A DNA stretch of 64,000 nucleotides from Halobacterium sp. DL1. Lineage in GTDB: Archaea > Halobacteriota > Halobacteria > Halobacteriales > Halobacteriaceae. Numbering within the stretch: position 1 is the stretch's first letter; every line of letters begins with the position of its first letter. The position numbers and the translations under genes were made by a program. This document shows, one piece after another, positions 45,190-53,958 of the stretch. The stretch covers positions 2,108,001 through 2,172,000 of the forward strand of contig CP007060.1 in assembly GCA_000230955.3 (NCBI GenBank), written 5' to 3'. Below the pieces are notes generated by a model. It had not been told where the DNA came from, did not search any database, and saw only the letters and a program-made list of their open reading frames with translations.

Positions 45190-46760
45190 GGCTGGACCTC
45201 CGGTTCCGGTTCGCGCTCGCGGATACGCTCGACGGCGGCGAGCACGCCGTCCATCTTCGCCTCCGTCTCGTCGAACTCAGCGGCCGGGTCGCTGTCGGCG
45301 ACGACGCCCGCCCCCGCACGCACGCGGAGGGTATCGTCCGCACCGCCGCTCCCAGCCTCGATGGTGGCCGACCGGATGGCGATAGCGAACTCCGCGTCCC
45401 CGGTCCACGAGAAGTAGCCGACGCCGCCGCCGTAGATTCCCCTGGGGGAGGCCTCGAGGGCGTCAATGTGCTCCATCGCGCGGACCTTCGGCGCCCCCGA
45501 AAGGGTGCCCGCGGGGAACGACGCGCGGGTCGCGTCGAAGGCGTCCGCGTCCCCTGCGAGCGTCCCGGTGACGGTGGACTCGATGTGCTGGACGTGGCTG
45601 TACTTCAGCACGCGCATGAACTCGGGGACGCGGACGCTCCCGGGTTCGCTGACGCGGCGCACGTCGTTGCGCGCCAGGTCCACGAGCATCGCGTGTTCGG
45701 CGCGCTCCTTCTCGTCGGCGAGCATCTCGCCCGCAAGGCGGCGGTCCTCGACGGGGCTGGCGCCACGGGGACAGGTGCCCGCGATTGGGTTGTTCACCAC
45801 GGTGTCGTCGTGGACCGCGACCAGCGTCTCGGGACTCGCGCCGACAACGGTGCGGTCGTCGTGGGAGAGCAGGAACATGTACGGCGAGGGGTTGACGTCG
45901 CGGAGCGCGGCGTAGAGGCCCCGGGGGTCGACGTCGCCGTCGAGTTCACGCGTGCGCGAGACGACCGCCTGGTACACCTCGCCGTCGAACACCGCCTCCT
46001 TCGCCTTCGCGACGGCGTCCTCGTATTCGTCGCGCGGGCCGGCGCGCTCGTCGGTGACGCGAAAGCCGCCGAACTCGGGGGCTTCCGCCCCGGCGAGCAC
46101 TGCCTGCACGCGTTCGGCCTCCGCGCGGAGGTCGTCGTAGGCAGCGTCTGGGTCGTCCTCGTCGCCGACGACGGGCGTGAACACGAGCGAGACGTCGCCC
46201 GTCGCACGGTCGAAGACGAGCGTCCGCGTCGACAAAACGAACTCCGCGTCCGGGAGCGGCGTCTCGGGGCGCTCGACGCCCACCTCCTCCAGCCAGAGGT
46301 CGTACACCGCGTCGTACGCGAGGAAGCCGACGAGGCCGCCGTCGAGTAGCTGGCGGTCCCCGTCGGGGAAGCCGCGGCGCTGGACGTCGGGCAGCACGCC
46401 CCGCAGTCGGTCGAGCACGTCACCCTCGCCGGTTCCGAGCAGGTCGGCCGCGCGCTCGTCACGGAGGCGCTCGACGTCGGTCCCGTCCGGTCCGACGGCC
46501 ACGACGGCGGCGGGGTCGTAGCCGACGAAGGAGTAGCGGGCGTGGCGGTTCTCGGAGGCGCTCGACGGGCGGAACGCGCCGTCCGGGTCGCTCGCAGCGG
46601 TCTTCTCGGCGCTCTCCAGCAGGAAGCCGTAGTCCCCCTCGGTGAGCGCGTCGTACGCAGTGAGCGGGGAGACGTCGGCTTCGAGGGTCGCGGCGACGCG
46701 CACGACCGCCGGCCCGTCGCCCGCGAGGTCGCTGAACGCCGAGCGAGTGGTGTCCATCAC
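45186..46760 (-). CDS. trpE: Anthranilate synthase component I
   Basis: A 524-aa chorismate-binding enzyme making anthranilate. Core motifs: VYQAVVSRTRELDGDVDPRG, PETLVAVHDDTVVNNPIAGT, the metal/chorismate region ERAEHAMLVDLARNDVRRVS, and the stretch FPAGTLSGAPKVRAMEHIDA then YGGGVGYFSWTGD. The N-terminal LLESAEKTAASD resembles the LLES tryptophan feedback site, so allosteric control is likely. It overlaps trpF and trpG by 4 bp each. Confidence 0.96.
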   Translation of the reverse strand: MMDTTRSAFSDLAGDGPAVVRVAATLEADVSPLTAYDALTEGDYGFLLESAEKTAASDPDGAFRPSSASENRHARYSFVGYDPAAVVAVGPDGTDVERLRDERAADLLGTGEGDVLDRLRGVLPDVQRRGFPDGDRQLLDGGLVGFLAYDAVYDLWLEEVGVERPETPLPDAEFVLSTRTLVFDRATGDVSLVFTPVVGDEDDPDAAYDDLRAEAERVQAVLAGAEAPEFGGFRVTDERAGPRDEYEDAVAKAKEAVFDGEVYQAVVSRTRELDGDVDPRGLYAALRDVNPSPYMFLLSHDDRTVVGASPETLVAVHDDTVVNNPIAGTCPRGASPVEDRRLAGEMLADEKERAEHAMLVDLARNDVRRVSEPGSVRVPEFMRVLKYSHVQHIESTVTGTLAGDADAFDATRASFPAGTLSGAPKVRAMEHIDALEASPRGIYGGGVGYFSWTGDAEFAIAIRSATIEAGSGGADDTLRVRAGAGVVADSDPAAEFDETEAKMDGVLAAVERIREREPEPEVQP

Positions 46761-47404
46761 GATTCGACCACCGCGTGGTCGGCCTTCGCGTTCGCCACGA
46801 ACTCCCTGACCGCGTCGTGGTCCTTCTCACCGCCGGCAGCCTCCACGCCGGAGGCCACGTCCACGGCGAACGGGTCGGCTGCCTCGACGGCGTCCGCGAC
46901 GTTCTCCGGCGTGAGTCCGCCCGCGAGGACGACCGGCGAGTCGACCGACGCCGCGAACTCGCGGGTCGCTTCCCAGTCGTGGGTGCGGCCAGTGCCGCCC
47001 GCGCCGTCGCCGTCCACGGAGTCAACCAGCAGCGCGTCGACAACGTCGTCGTATCGGCCGGCGTCGGGGTTCGCGGCGTCGACGGAATTCAGCACGCCCG
47101 CGTCCGCGTTCGCCGCGACGTACGCCACGTCGCCGACCGGCAGGTCGCCGTGCAACTGGACGACGTCCGGGTTCACGCGGTCGACGAGTTCGACCGCGTG
47201 CTCGGGTGCGTCGGGCATCGTCACGAGGACGGTGGTGACGAACGGCGGCGCCGCGGCGACCAGGTCTGCGGCCTGCTCGACGGCCACCTCCCGGGGCGTG
47301 TCCACGGGCACGTCGGCGATTATCCCAACGGCGTCGGCGCCAGCCGCGGCGGCCGCTCGCAGGTCCGCCTCGTCCGTGAGCCCACAGATCTTCACGCGCG
47401 TCAT
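46757..47404 (-). CDS. trpF: Phosphoribosylanthranilate isomerase
   Basis: A 215-aa TIM-barrel enzyme of tryptophan synthesis. The N-terminal TRVKICGLTDEADLRAAAAA carries the catalytic Cys, and ASGVEAAGGEKDHDAVREFV near the C terminus carries phosphate-binding and catalytic residues. VVQLHGDLPVGDVAYV and VLAGGLTPENVADAV are family motifs. It is coupled to trpD and trpE by 4-bp overlaps. Confidence 0.95.
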   Translation of the reverse strand: MTRVKICGLTDEADLRAAAAAGADAVGIIADVPVDTPREVAVEQAADLVAAAPPFVTTVLVTMPDAPEHAVELVDRVNPDVVQLHGDLPVGDVAYVAANADAGVLNSVDAANPDAGRYDDVVDALLVDSVDGDGAGGTGRTHDWEATREFAASVDSPVVLAGGLTPENVADAVEAADPFAVDVASGVEAAGGEKDHDAVREFVANAKADHAVVES

Positions 47405-48420
47405 TGCGTCGCCGTGCGGGTTCCCTGGAGGGTCCGGAGCGTCTCTGCTGCGTCGCCAGAGTCGATGGCTTCGCGTGCGCGCTCGGCGCCCGCTTCGAGC
47501 GAGTCGGCCTCGCCCGCGACGTAGATGGCGGCGCCGGCGTTCGCGAGGATGATGTCGCGCTTCGGGCCGGTGACGTCTCCCGAGACGATGCCGCGGAGGT
47601 CGCGGGCGTTCTCCTCGGGGGTGCCGCCAGAGACGGCTTCGATGGGCGCCTCGTCGAGCCCGAAGTCGGCTGGCGTGACGGTGTACTCCTCGACGCTGTC
47701 GCCGTCGACCTCCGCAACGGTCGAGGGGCCGTGGAGCGCGAACTCGTCGAGGCCGTCGCCGTGGACGACGAGCGCCCGGTCGACGTCCATGTGCGAGAGC
47801 GCGCGGGCGAGCGTCGGCACGAGGTCGGGGTCGTAGACGCCGACGACCTGGGCGTCCGCGCCCGCGGGGTTCGTGAGCGGGCCGAGCAGGTTGAAGATGG
47901 TCCGCATCTCGAGTTCCCGGCGCGGGCCGATGACGGCCTTCATCGCGGGGTGGAACGCCGGCGCGTGCATGTAGCCGATGCCGTGGTCCTCGACGAGTGC
48001 CTCGACCGATTCGGGGTCGGCGTCGAGGTCCACGCCAACTTCCTCGAGGACGTCGGAACTGCCCGAGGAGGAGGAGACGGAGTAGTTGCCGTGTTTGGCC
48101 ACGGGGACGCCTGCGCCGCCGACGACGAGCGTGGAGGTGGTGGAGACGTTGATAGTGTCGTAGTCGTCACCGCCCGTGCCGCAGGTGTCGACGAGCGGTT
48201 CGCGGTCCGGGTCGATGGTGCGTGCGGCGTCGCGCATCCCTCGCGCGAACCCCGCGATCTCCGTCTCCGTTTCGCCCTTCGCGCGGAGCGCCACGAGCAG
48301 CGCGCCGATCTGGGCGTCCGTTGCGTCCTCGAAGATTCGCGTGACGGCGTCGCGAGCGTCGGCGAGACTCAGGTCCTCGCCGTCTGCGACGCGCTCGGTG
48401 TACTCGTTTATATCGGACAT
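47401..48420 (-). CDS. trpD: Anthranilate phosphoribosyltransferase
   Basis: A 339-aa enzyme joining anthranilate to PRPP. Signature loops are VDTCGTGGDDYDTINVSTTS and KHGNYSVSSSSGSSDVLEEV; the anthranilate-site region is HPAMKAVIGPRRELEMRTIF then NLLGPLTNP. The ATG at 48420 (MSDINEYTERV) is chosen because the longer frame would start within the promoter/operator. It is first in the overlapping operon trpD-trpF-trpE-trpG; trpC, trpB and trpA must lie elsewhere. Confidence 0.95.
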   Translation of the reverse strand: MSDINEYTERVADGEDLSLADARDAVTRIFEDATDAQIGALLVALRAKGETETEIAGFARGMRDAARTIDPDREPLVDTCGTGGDDYDTINVSTTSTLVVGGAGVPVAKHGNYSVSSSSGSSDVLEEVGVDLDADPESVEALVEDHGIGYMHAPAFHPAMKAVIGPRRELEMRTIFNLLGPLTNPAGADAQVVGVYDPDLVPTLARALSHMDVDRALVVHGDGLDEFALHGPSTVAEVDGDSVEEYTVTPADFGLDEAPIEAVSGGTPEENARDLRGIVSGDVTGPKRDIILANAGAAIYVAGEADSLEAGAERAREAIDSGDAAETLRTLQGTRTATQ

Positions 48421-48443
48421 CGATGTTCTATTCCGGGTTACAG

Positions 48444-48470
48444 TGTACAAGTCTGTACAACTACTTAACC
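48444..48470 (-). promoter_or_regulatory. trp promoter with two TGTACA operator-like boxes
   Basis: On the minus strand a TATA box GGTTAAGTAG (48461-48470) is followed by two identical TGTACA palindromes at 48454-48459 and 48444-48449, exactly 10 bp apart, ending 24 bp before the trpD ATG. They fall between TATA and the expected start of transcription, where a bound protein would block initiation. TGTACA is the TRP-box consensus described for the methanogen regulator TrpY. Confidence 0.6.
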
Positions 48471-48556
48471 CTGTCGTGGCCGTCGGCGCTCGGTTCCCCG
48501 TTTCGAAACCTTCAACTATACCCCCGGACTACGGTGAGATGCGCCGAAGGCCACGC

Positions 48557-48631
48557 GGGTTGGTGGTCTAGTCAGGCTATGACACCTCCTTGACATGGAG
48601 GAGGTCGGCGGTTCAAATCCGCCCCAACCCA
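48557..48631 (+). tRNA. tRNA-Val (GAC)
   Basis: The acceptor stem GGGTTGG (48557-48563) pairs with CCAACCC (48624-48630), discriminator A at 48631. The anticodon stem CCTCC/GGAGG encloses TTGACAT with anticodon GAC. The T arm is GGCGG-TTCAAAT-CCGCC. It is 75 nt, has no intron, and CCA is not encoded. It lies divergent from the trp operon. Confidence 0.95.
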
Positions 48632-49152
48632 CTTCTCAACTCACTCACGCCGGTCAGCGGCGCTTGTGTCGCGGAACGCGCCGTCGTGGCGTGAATGGGG
48701 TTGCGGATTTGAACCCTGCAAGGCGCGCGCAGGGAAGCGAGCACGTCTTGCACTGGTTCATAATCTGGCACTCCCCACTTCTACCGAACTTCACCCAGCG
48801 AGAACCGCATGCGTACCGACGTTATGGGGCTCGACGAGCCGCGAAGAATGACGAGGACGCCGCGTCGGCGACCAGTCGACCAAACTTGAGTCGTAGAACC
48901 TGCCAGTTCTGGATATCCAACCCGTTCAATAATTTCGGACCCTGTTCTAACTACGCTAACTAACGTAGACGCTGTTTGTTTTTCTTCGAGTGAGTAGAAC
49001 CAACCACAATACATATGCAGTGGCCGCCCGACGTCTTGGTAGAGTTTGACACACGGGGGCGGACTGCCTCCGGAACACCATGGGACGGCGAAGAGTAGTG
49101 CTGGCAGTTCGAGACCACGCGAAATTCGGCCGTTACACGGGCGAAACCCACT
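48632..49152. other. Gene-poor gap after tRNA-Val with inverted T-arm copy
   Basis: This 521-bp gap is less GC-rich at 48890-49030. GCGGATTTGAACC at 48703-48715 is an exact inverted copy of 13 bp of the tRNA-Val T arm (48610-48622), and the reverse strand continues with an AACCC-like acceptor remnant. This resembles a decayed integration site. No integrase and no other gene are apparent. The promoter of the coxS operon should lie at the right end. Confidence 0.45.
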
Positions 49153-49632
49153 ATGACGACACTCGACATCTCACTGACGGTGAACGGAACCGCACACGAA
49201 CTCACGGTCGAACCGCGGACGCTTCTCGTGCACGCGCTCCGAGACGAACTCGGATACACCGGGGCGAACATCGGGTGCGAGAGCGGTCGGTGTGGCGCCT
49301 GCACTGTTCACCTCGACGGGCGGGCTGTCAAGTCCTGCACGCTGCTCGCCGCGCAGGCCGACGAACGAGCCGTCACGACTGTCGAAGGGCTCGGAGCCGA
49401 CGGCGAGCCCCACCCCATCCAGGAGGCGTTCAAGGAGGAACACGGTCTCCAGTGTGGCTACTGTACGCCGGGGATGCTTCTCGCCAGCACCGACCTCATC
49501 GAGAGCGAAGAATCGCTCGACGAAGAGGCGATTCGCGAGGGTATCGACGGCAACCTCTGTCGGTGCACCGGCTACCAGAACATCGTCGAAGCGGTCGGTA
49601 CAGCGCAGTCCCGGATGGAGGACGACCGATGA
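49153..49632 (+). CDS. coxS: (2Fe-2S) small subunit, xanthine/CO dehydrogenase family
   Basis: A 159-aa iron-sulfur subunit of a molybdenum hydroxylase. The plant-type [2Fe-2S] site is Cys42, Cys47, Cys50 (NIGCESGRCGAC) and Cys62. The second cluster uses LQCGYCTPGML and LCRCTGYQNIV. It passes electrons from the Mo site to FAD. It is first in a small-large-medium operon, and its stop overlaps the large-subunit start by 4 bp (ATGA). Confidence 0.93.
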   Translation: MTTLDISLTVNGTAHELTVEPRTLLVHALRDELGYTGANIGCESGRCGACTVHLDGRAVKSCTLLAAQADERAVTTVEGLGADGEPHPIQEAFKEEHGLQCGYCTPGMLLASTDLIESEESLDEEAIREGIDGNLCRCTGYQNIVEAVGTAQSRMEDDR

Positions 49633-52004
49633 GCACGGACGAGCGCGAATCGCTCGTCGGCTCCCCAATCGAGCGCCGGGAGGACATGAGCCTGCTCACC
49701 GGCAGCGGCGAGTACACGAACGACATCGACCGCCGCAACCTGACGCACGCCGCGATACTCCGGAGTCCGCACGGCCGCGCCCGAATCGAAGACATCGACA
49801 CGGCAACGGCGGAAGCGATGGACTCGGTCCACGCCGTCTACACGGGACAGGACGTCGCCGACAGCGACATCCCGAACAACATCCAGACCGGGTGGAAGCT
49901 CCCGGAACTCGAGGAACCCCCACAGCGAATCATGGCGACGGACACCGTCCGCTACCAGGGCGAGCCGGTCGCAGTGGTCGTCGGTGATACCCCCGCCCAG
50001 GCAGTGGACGCCGCCACCGCTATCGACGTGACGTACGAGCAACTCCCAGCGGCGGTCGGGCCGAGCGAGGCTGCCGACGACGACGCACCAGTCGTCCACG
50101 ACGAGGTCGACGACAACCTCGCCTTCGACTGGGAAATTGGCGACGAAGCGAGCACCGCCGAAGCGTTCGAGTCGGCGGAGTACACGGCGAGCATCGACCT
50201 AACCCAGCAGCGCATCGTTCCGTCCGCGATGGAGCCACGCGCGTCGCTCGCGGACTACGATTCCGCCACCGGCGAGTTGACGCTCTGGCTCACCACCCAG
50301 AACCCACACCTCCACCGGACGCTGCTGGCGACGCAGACGCTCGGGATTCCGGAGAGCAAGATCCGCGTCATCGCGCCCGAGGTCGGCGGCGGCTTCGGGA
50401 ACAAGATCTACCACTACCCGGACGAGGCGATCGTCTCGTGGTGCTCGATGCAGCTCGACCGCCCGGTGAAGTGGCAGGCGACCCGCAGCGAGGACAACCA
50501 CGCGGCGTGTCACTCCCGCGCTCACGAGACACAGGGCGAAATCGCGCTCGCCGAGGACGGCACAATCGTCGGCATCCGCGCGGACACGTACGCCGACATG
50601 GGCGCCTACCTCCAGTTCTTCGCGCCGGCGGTGCCCACCTTCATGTACGGTTGTCTGTTCCCCGGCCAGTACGGCATCCCGAACGTGCACTGCCGCGTCC
50701 GGGGGACGTTCACGAACACGGCGCCGGTCGACGCGTACCGCGGGGCTGGCCGCCCAGAGGCCACCTTCCTCGTCGAGCGACTCGTCGACCTCGGCGCCCG
50801 CGAGGCTGGAATGGACCCCGTCGAACTCCGACGACAGAACTACATCCAGCCCGAGGAGTTCCCCTTCGACAACGGCGTCGGGCTCACCTACGACAGCGGC
50901 GACTACGAGCACTCCCTCGACACGGCGCTCGAGAAGGTCGACTACGAGGAACTCCGCGAGCGCCAGGCGGAACTCCGCGAGGAAGGCCGGTATCTCGGCA
51001 TCGGCATCGTCGGGTACGTGGAGGCCTGCGGTATCGGACCGTCTCGGACCGCCGACGAACTCGGCTCCACGATCGGGCTCTGGGAGAGTTCGGTGGTCCG
51101 GTTCAACTCCTCCGGGACCGTAACCGCCTTCTGTGGTACGTCTGGCCACGGACAGGGACACGAGACGACGTTCGCACAGATCGTTTCGGACGAACTGGGG
51201 GTCGACTACGAGGACATCGAGATCGTCGAGGGCGACACCGACCAGACCCCCGAGGGACGGGGGTCCTACGGGAGCCGTAGCGGCCCAGTCGGTGGGAGCG
51301 CGGTCGTCTCCAGCAGCCGGAAGGTCGTCGAGAAGGCGCGGCAGATCGCCGCCCACCAACTCGAGGTGACACCAAAGGACGTCGAGTTCGAGGACGGCAC
51401 GTTCTCCATCGCGGGTGCGCCGAGCAGGGCGGTCGGCATCCAGGAGATCGCTCGGGAGGCGTACACCGGGTTCAACCTCCCGGACGGGATGGAACCCGGC
51501 CTCGAGGCGACCGCATTCTACGACCCGGAGAACTACACCTACCCGTTCGGCACCCACGTCGCCGTCGTCGAAGTCGACCCCGAGAGCGGGGAGGTCGACG
51601 TCCAGCGCTACGTCGCAGTCGACGACGTCGGGACCCAGATCAATCCACGGGTCGTCGAGGGGCAGGTCCACGGCGGCGTCGCACAGGGAATCGGACAGGC
51701 GCTCTACGAGGGAGCGGAGTACGACGAGACCGGGAATCTCCGCACCGACTCCTTCGAGAACTACGCCGTGCCGGCCGCCGACCAGATACCCACCATCGAG
51801 ACCGATTCGACCGTCACGCCGTGCCCGCACAACCCGCTCGGCGTGAAGGGCGTCGGTGAGGCGGGCGCAATCGCCTCACCGCCGGCGGTCGTCAACGCCG
51901 TCGTCGACGCCCTCGAACCGTTCGGGGTCTCTCACATCGACATGCCGCTGACGCCGGAAGCCGTCTGGACTGCCATCCACGAGTCGAACGGGGGTGACGA
52001 CTGA
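49629..52004 (+). CDS. coxL: Molybdopterin large subunit, form II CoxL/xanthine dehydrogenase family
   Basis: A 791-aa molybdopterin-cytosine-dinucleotide catalytic subunit. The active-site loop reads [20 protein letters not shown], the AYRGAGR of form II enzymes rather than the AYxCSFR of true (form I) CO dehydrogenase. Other cofactor segments are [29 protein letters not shown] and the C-terminal Glu region [20 protein letters not shown]. The real substrate is unknown: an aldehyde, purine or other heterocycle is as likely as CO. The ATG at 49629 is set by the overlap with coxS. The stop shares one base with the next start. Confidence 0.9.
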   Translation: MSTDERESLVGSPIERREDMSLLTGSGEYTNDIDRRNLTHAAILRSPHGRARIEDIDTATAEAMDSVHAVYTGQDVADSDIPNNIQTGWKLPELEEPPQRIMATDTVRYQGEPVAVVVGDTPAQAVDAATAIDVTYEQLPAAVGPSEAADDDAPVVHDEVDDNLAFDWEIGDEASTAEAFESAEYTASIDLTQQRIVPSAMEPRASLADYDSATGELTLWLTTQNPHLHRTLLATQTLGIPESKIRVIAPEVGGGFGNKIYHYPDEAIVSWCSMQLDRPVKWQATRSEDNHAACHSRAHETQGEIALAEDGTIVGIRADTYADMGAYLQFFAPAVPTFMYGCLFPGQYGIPNVHCRVRGTFTNTAPVDAYRGAGRPEATFLVERLVDLGAREAGMDPVELRRQNYIQPEEFPFDNGVGLTYDSGDYEHSLDTALEKVDYEELRERQAELREEGRYLGIGIVGYVEACGIGPSRTADELGSTIGLWESSVVRFNSSGTVTAFCGTSGHGQGHETTFAQIVSDELGVDYEDIEIVEGDTDQTPEGRGSYGSRSGPVGGSAVVSSSRKVVEKARQIAAHQLEVTPKDVEFEDGTFSIAGAPSRAVGIQEIAREAYTGFNLPDGMEPGLEATAFYDPENYTYPFGTHVAVVEVDPESGEVDVQRYVAVDDVGTQINPRVVEGQVHGGVAQGIGQALYEGAEYDETGNLRTDSFENYAVPAADQIPTIETDSTVTPCPHNPLGVKGVGEAGAIASPPAVVNAVVDALEPFGVSHIDMPLTPEAVWTAIHESNGGDD

Positions 52005-52909
52005 TGTACCCCGAGAACTTCGACTTCCACCGTGCAGAGACGGTCGACGAAGCACTCTCGTTACTGGACGAACACCGCAGCCGAGAGACCGCGGTTCTCG
52101 CCGGTGCGCACGGTCTGGTCCCGCGGCTGAAAGCACGCGAGGAGACGCCAGACGTCGTGGTCGACATCGGTCGAATCGACGCGCTCCGTGGAATCGAAGC
52201 GACCGAGAGTGGGCTGCGTATCGGGGCGCTCACCCCGTACGTCGACGTCGTCGAGTCGGACGCCGTCTGGGAGCAGGCGACGGCGTTCGCCGAGGCGACC
52301 AAGAACATCGGCGACCTCCAGGTCCGGAACATCGGCACCGTCGGCGGGAACATCGCCCAGGCACACCCCGCCTCGGACCTGCCGGCCGCCGCGCTCGCCG
52401 TCGACGCCTCCATCGTCGTCCGGGGGCCTGACGGAGAACGAGAGATAGCCCCCGAGGCGTTCTTCTCGGGGGCGTTCTCGACGACGCTCGCCGACGACGA
52501 ACTGGTCACGCATCTCGACGTCGAAGCGCAGGGCGAACAGGGGGTCGGCGCGTACGCGAAACGAGCGAGACAGTCCCTGGGGTACGCAGTGGTCGGCGTC
52601 GCCGTGTCACTCCAGGTCGAAGACGGCGTCGTCACGTCGCCGAGCGTCGCGGTCAACGGCGCAGTGGAACACCCGGTTCGCCTCCCGGGCGTCGAGGAGT
52701 CGCTGGAGGGCGCGGACGTATCGGCGTCCGCACTGGAGGCAGCGGCAGCCCGTGCGGGCGAAGAACTGAGCGAGAACGAGCTGCGGGACGGCATCGACGC
52801 GTCGCCAGCGTTCCGCCGCCAGCTCCTGGGCGTCTACACCAGACACGCGCTCGACGCAGCGGCCGAGCGGGCCGGCTTCGACACCGCCACCGAGCCGGCT
52901 CCGCAGTGA
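52004..52909 (+). CDS. coxM: FAD-binding medium subunit, molybdenum hydroxylase
   Basis: A 301-aa flavoprotein subunit that hands electrons to the final acceptor. The opening PENFDFHRAETVDEALSLL is typical. The FAD-binding motif IRNIGTVGGNIA is seen here as QVRNIGTVGGNIAQAHPASD. A CO_deh_flav_C domain follows from about residue 185. It starts by TGATG overlap with the large subunit, so the order is S-L-M, the usual order for form II systems. No maturation gene (coxDEFG, mobA-like) is nearby. Confidence 0.92.
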   Translation: MYPENFDFHRAETVDEALSLLDEHRSRETAVLAGAHGLVPRLKAREETPDVVVDIGRIDALRGIEATESGLRIGALTPYVDVVESDAVWEQATAFAEATKNIGDLQVRNIGTVGGNIAQAHPASDLPAAALAVDASIVVRGPDGEREIAPEAFFSGAFSTTLADDELVTHLDVEAQGEQGVGAYAKRARQSLGYAVVGVAVSLQVEDGVVTSPSVAVNGAVEHPVRLPGVEESLEGADVSASALEAAAARAGEELSENELRDGIDASPAFRRQLLGVYTRHALDAAAERAGFDTATEPAPQ

Positions 52910-52967
52910 GAACGCTCACTGCGAACTCACGCTGACGCCCACCGCGACAGCCCACTGCCAGACACGA

Positions 52968-52972
52968 TTTAC
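52968..52972 (+). promoter_or_regulatory. TATA box for HalOD1 gene
   Basis: TTTAC within GATTTACGCC, centred 27 nt before the ATG at 52997. Confidence 0.45.
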
Positions 52973-52996
52973 GCCTGGGCGTCCAACTGTCCGACC

Positions 52997-53287
52997 ATGG
53001 CAGGAGTGGACGAACACGCCGAGCGTCGACGGTACTACCCCGACGACGAGAGCGTCCCGCTCAGTACGGCCATCTACGAGGCCATCGAGGCCCACCACGA
53101 AGCCACCCTGGAGAACGACGAGTTCGGCCTGCACGAGCACGTCAATCCGGAGGCCATCGACATGCTGTTCACCGACACGGGCGACGACGACATCGAGATA
53201 TCCGTCCAGTTCAACCCCACCAACGTGACGGTCGCCGTCTGGAGCGACGGCGGCATCGACATCCGCGTGAGCGAGAAGATGGAGTAG
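52997..53287 (+). CDS. HalOD1 output domain protein
   Basis: A 96-aa single-domain protein of the HalOD1 family, an output module of haloarchaeal signalling proteins. Typical elements: VPLSTAIYEAIEAHHEATLE at the N terminus, then NPEAIDMLFTDTGDDDIEIS and VQFNPTNVTVAVWSDGGIDI. It is not fused to a receiver or sensor domain here. It is leaderless by TATA spacing. It converges with a second HalOD1 gene. Confidence 0.85.
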   Translation: MAGVDEHAERRRYYPDDESVPLSTAIYEAIEAHHEATLENDEFGLHEHVNPEAIDMLFTDTGDDDIEISVQFNPTNVTVAVWSDGGIDIRVSEKME

Positions 53288-53354
53288 CACCGCCGGACGC
53301 CGATTCAGTGTGAACCGCCTTGCGTCTACTACAATCGACGTAGCCAGCGGCCGG

Positions 53355-53642
53355 TCAGTCGAGGCGCAGGAACGTCGCCCCGCCGTGCTGATGGACGGTT
53401 ATCTGGTAGCCCGCGTAGTGGAACTGGACCTTGGCCTGGGCGTCCGCCGACGGCGGGTCCTCGAACAGGTGGGTGAGGAGGTGGTCGATGGTGCCGTGCA
53501 CTGCCGGTAACTCGGTCGGGTCGACCCCCTCCAACTCCGCGACCACCTCCGCTACTTCGACGGCGGGCTCCTCCCTTTCTGTGTTTAGTCGGTGAAACAC
53601 GAGGTCACTGGGGCCGTCTGCAGTCGGCGTGTCCTGGACCAT
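53355..53642 (-). CDS. Second HalOD1 output domain protein
   Basis: A 95-aa protein of the same family: PAVEVAEVVAELEGVDPTEL, then VHGTIDHLLTHLFEDPPSAD and VQFHYAGYQITVHQHGGATF. The ATG at 53642 (MVQDTPTADG) is preferred to a longer frame; a TATA-like ACTATG lies about 28 nt upstream on the minus strand. It sits tail-to-tail with the first HalOD1 gene and head-to-head with the IS66-interrupted cox promoter. Confidence 0.8.
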   Translation of the reverse strand: MVQDTPTADGPSDLVFHRLNTEREEPAVEVAEVVAELEGVDPTELPAVHGTIDHLLTHLFEDPPSADAQAKVQFHYAGYQITVHQHGGATFLRLD

Positions 53643-53779
53643 AGTGGTGGTTGTCCAGCGTTCGACATAGTAGTTCAGCCGCCGACTGCATCGAGCCACG
53701 GGGCTACCTGCCTCCGTTCGTGGCTCGAACGACAAATGTGCAGCGGCGACTACCCTCGAAGCGGTGTTTTCGGACCGAA

Positions 53780-53786
53780 TATTTAC
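53780..53786 (+). promoter_or_regulatory. Original coxB TATA box, cut off by IS66
   Basis: ATATTTA lies 21 bp left of the IS direct repeat. If the IS and one repeat copy are removed in thought, this box sits about 36 nt from its centre to the coxB ATG, a normal archaeal distance. It therefore looks like the native promoter, now separated from the gene by 1.6 kb. Confidence 0.5.
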
Positions 53787-53874
53787 GTGTATGCGAAGAA
53801 AATTCGTACGTGTTTACCCCCAGAACGATTTCGCCACTCTCTCGTAAGTTGCTCCTGACCCAACAGTAGAGCAA

Positions 53875-53939
53875 TGCAGACGACAGGGTGTTCTCCGAGG
53901 GACGGTCTCCGGCAGGGAGACCGTCCCGCGTCGTCTGCA
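53875..53939 (+). other. Strong hairpin in IS leader before the transposase
   Basis: Outer stem TGCAGACGAC (53875-53884) with GTCGTCTGCA (53930-53939), perfect 10 bp. Inner stem GGGACGGTCTCC (53899-53910) with GGAGACCGTCCC (53916-53927), perfect 12 bp with loop GGCAG. It lies 20 bp before the transposase start and could limit expression driven by outside promoters. Confidence 0.7.
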
Positions 53940-53958
53940 CTGACCGAGGAGAGTTGTG

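Noticed and set aside
49080-49628. Extended N terminus of the molybdenum hydroxylase large subunit
   Set aside because: That stretch lies in a different frame across coxS. The ATG at 49629 overlapping the coxS stop gives the normal family length.
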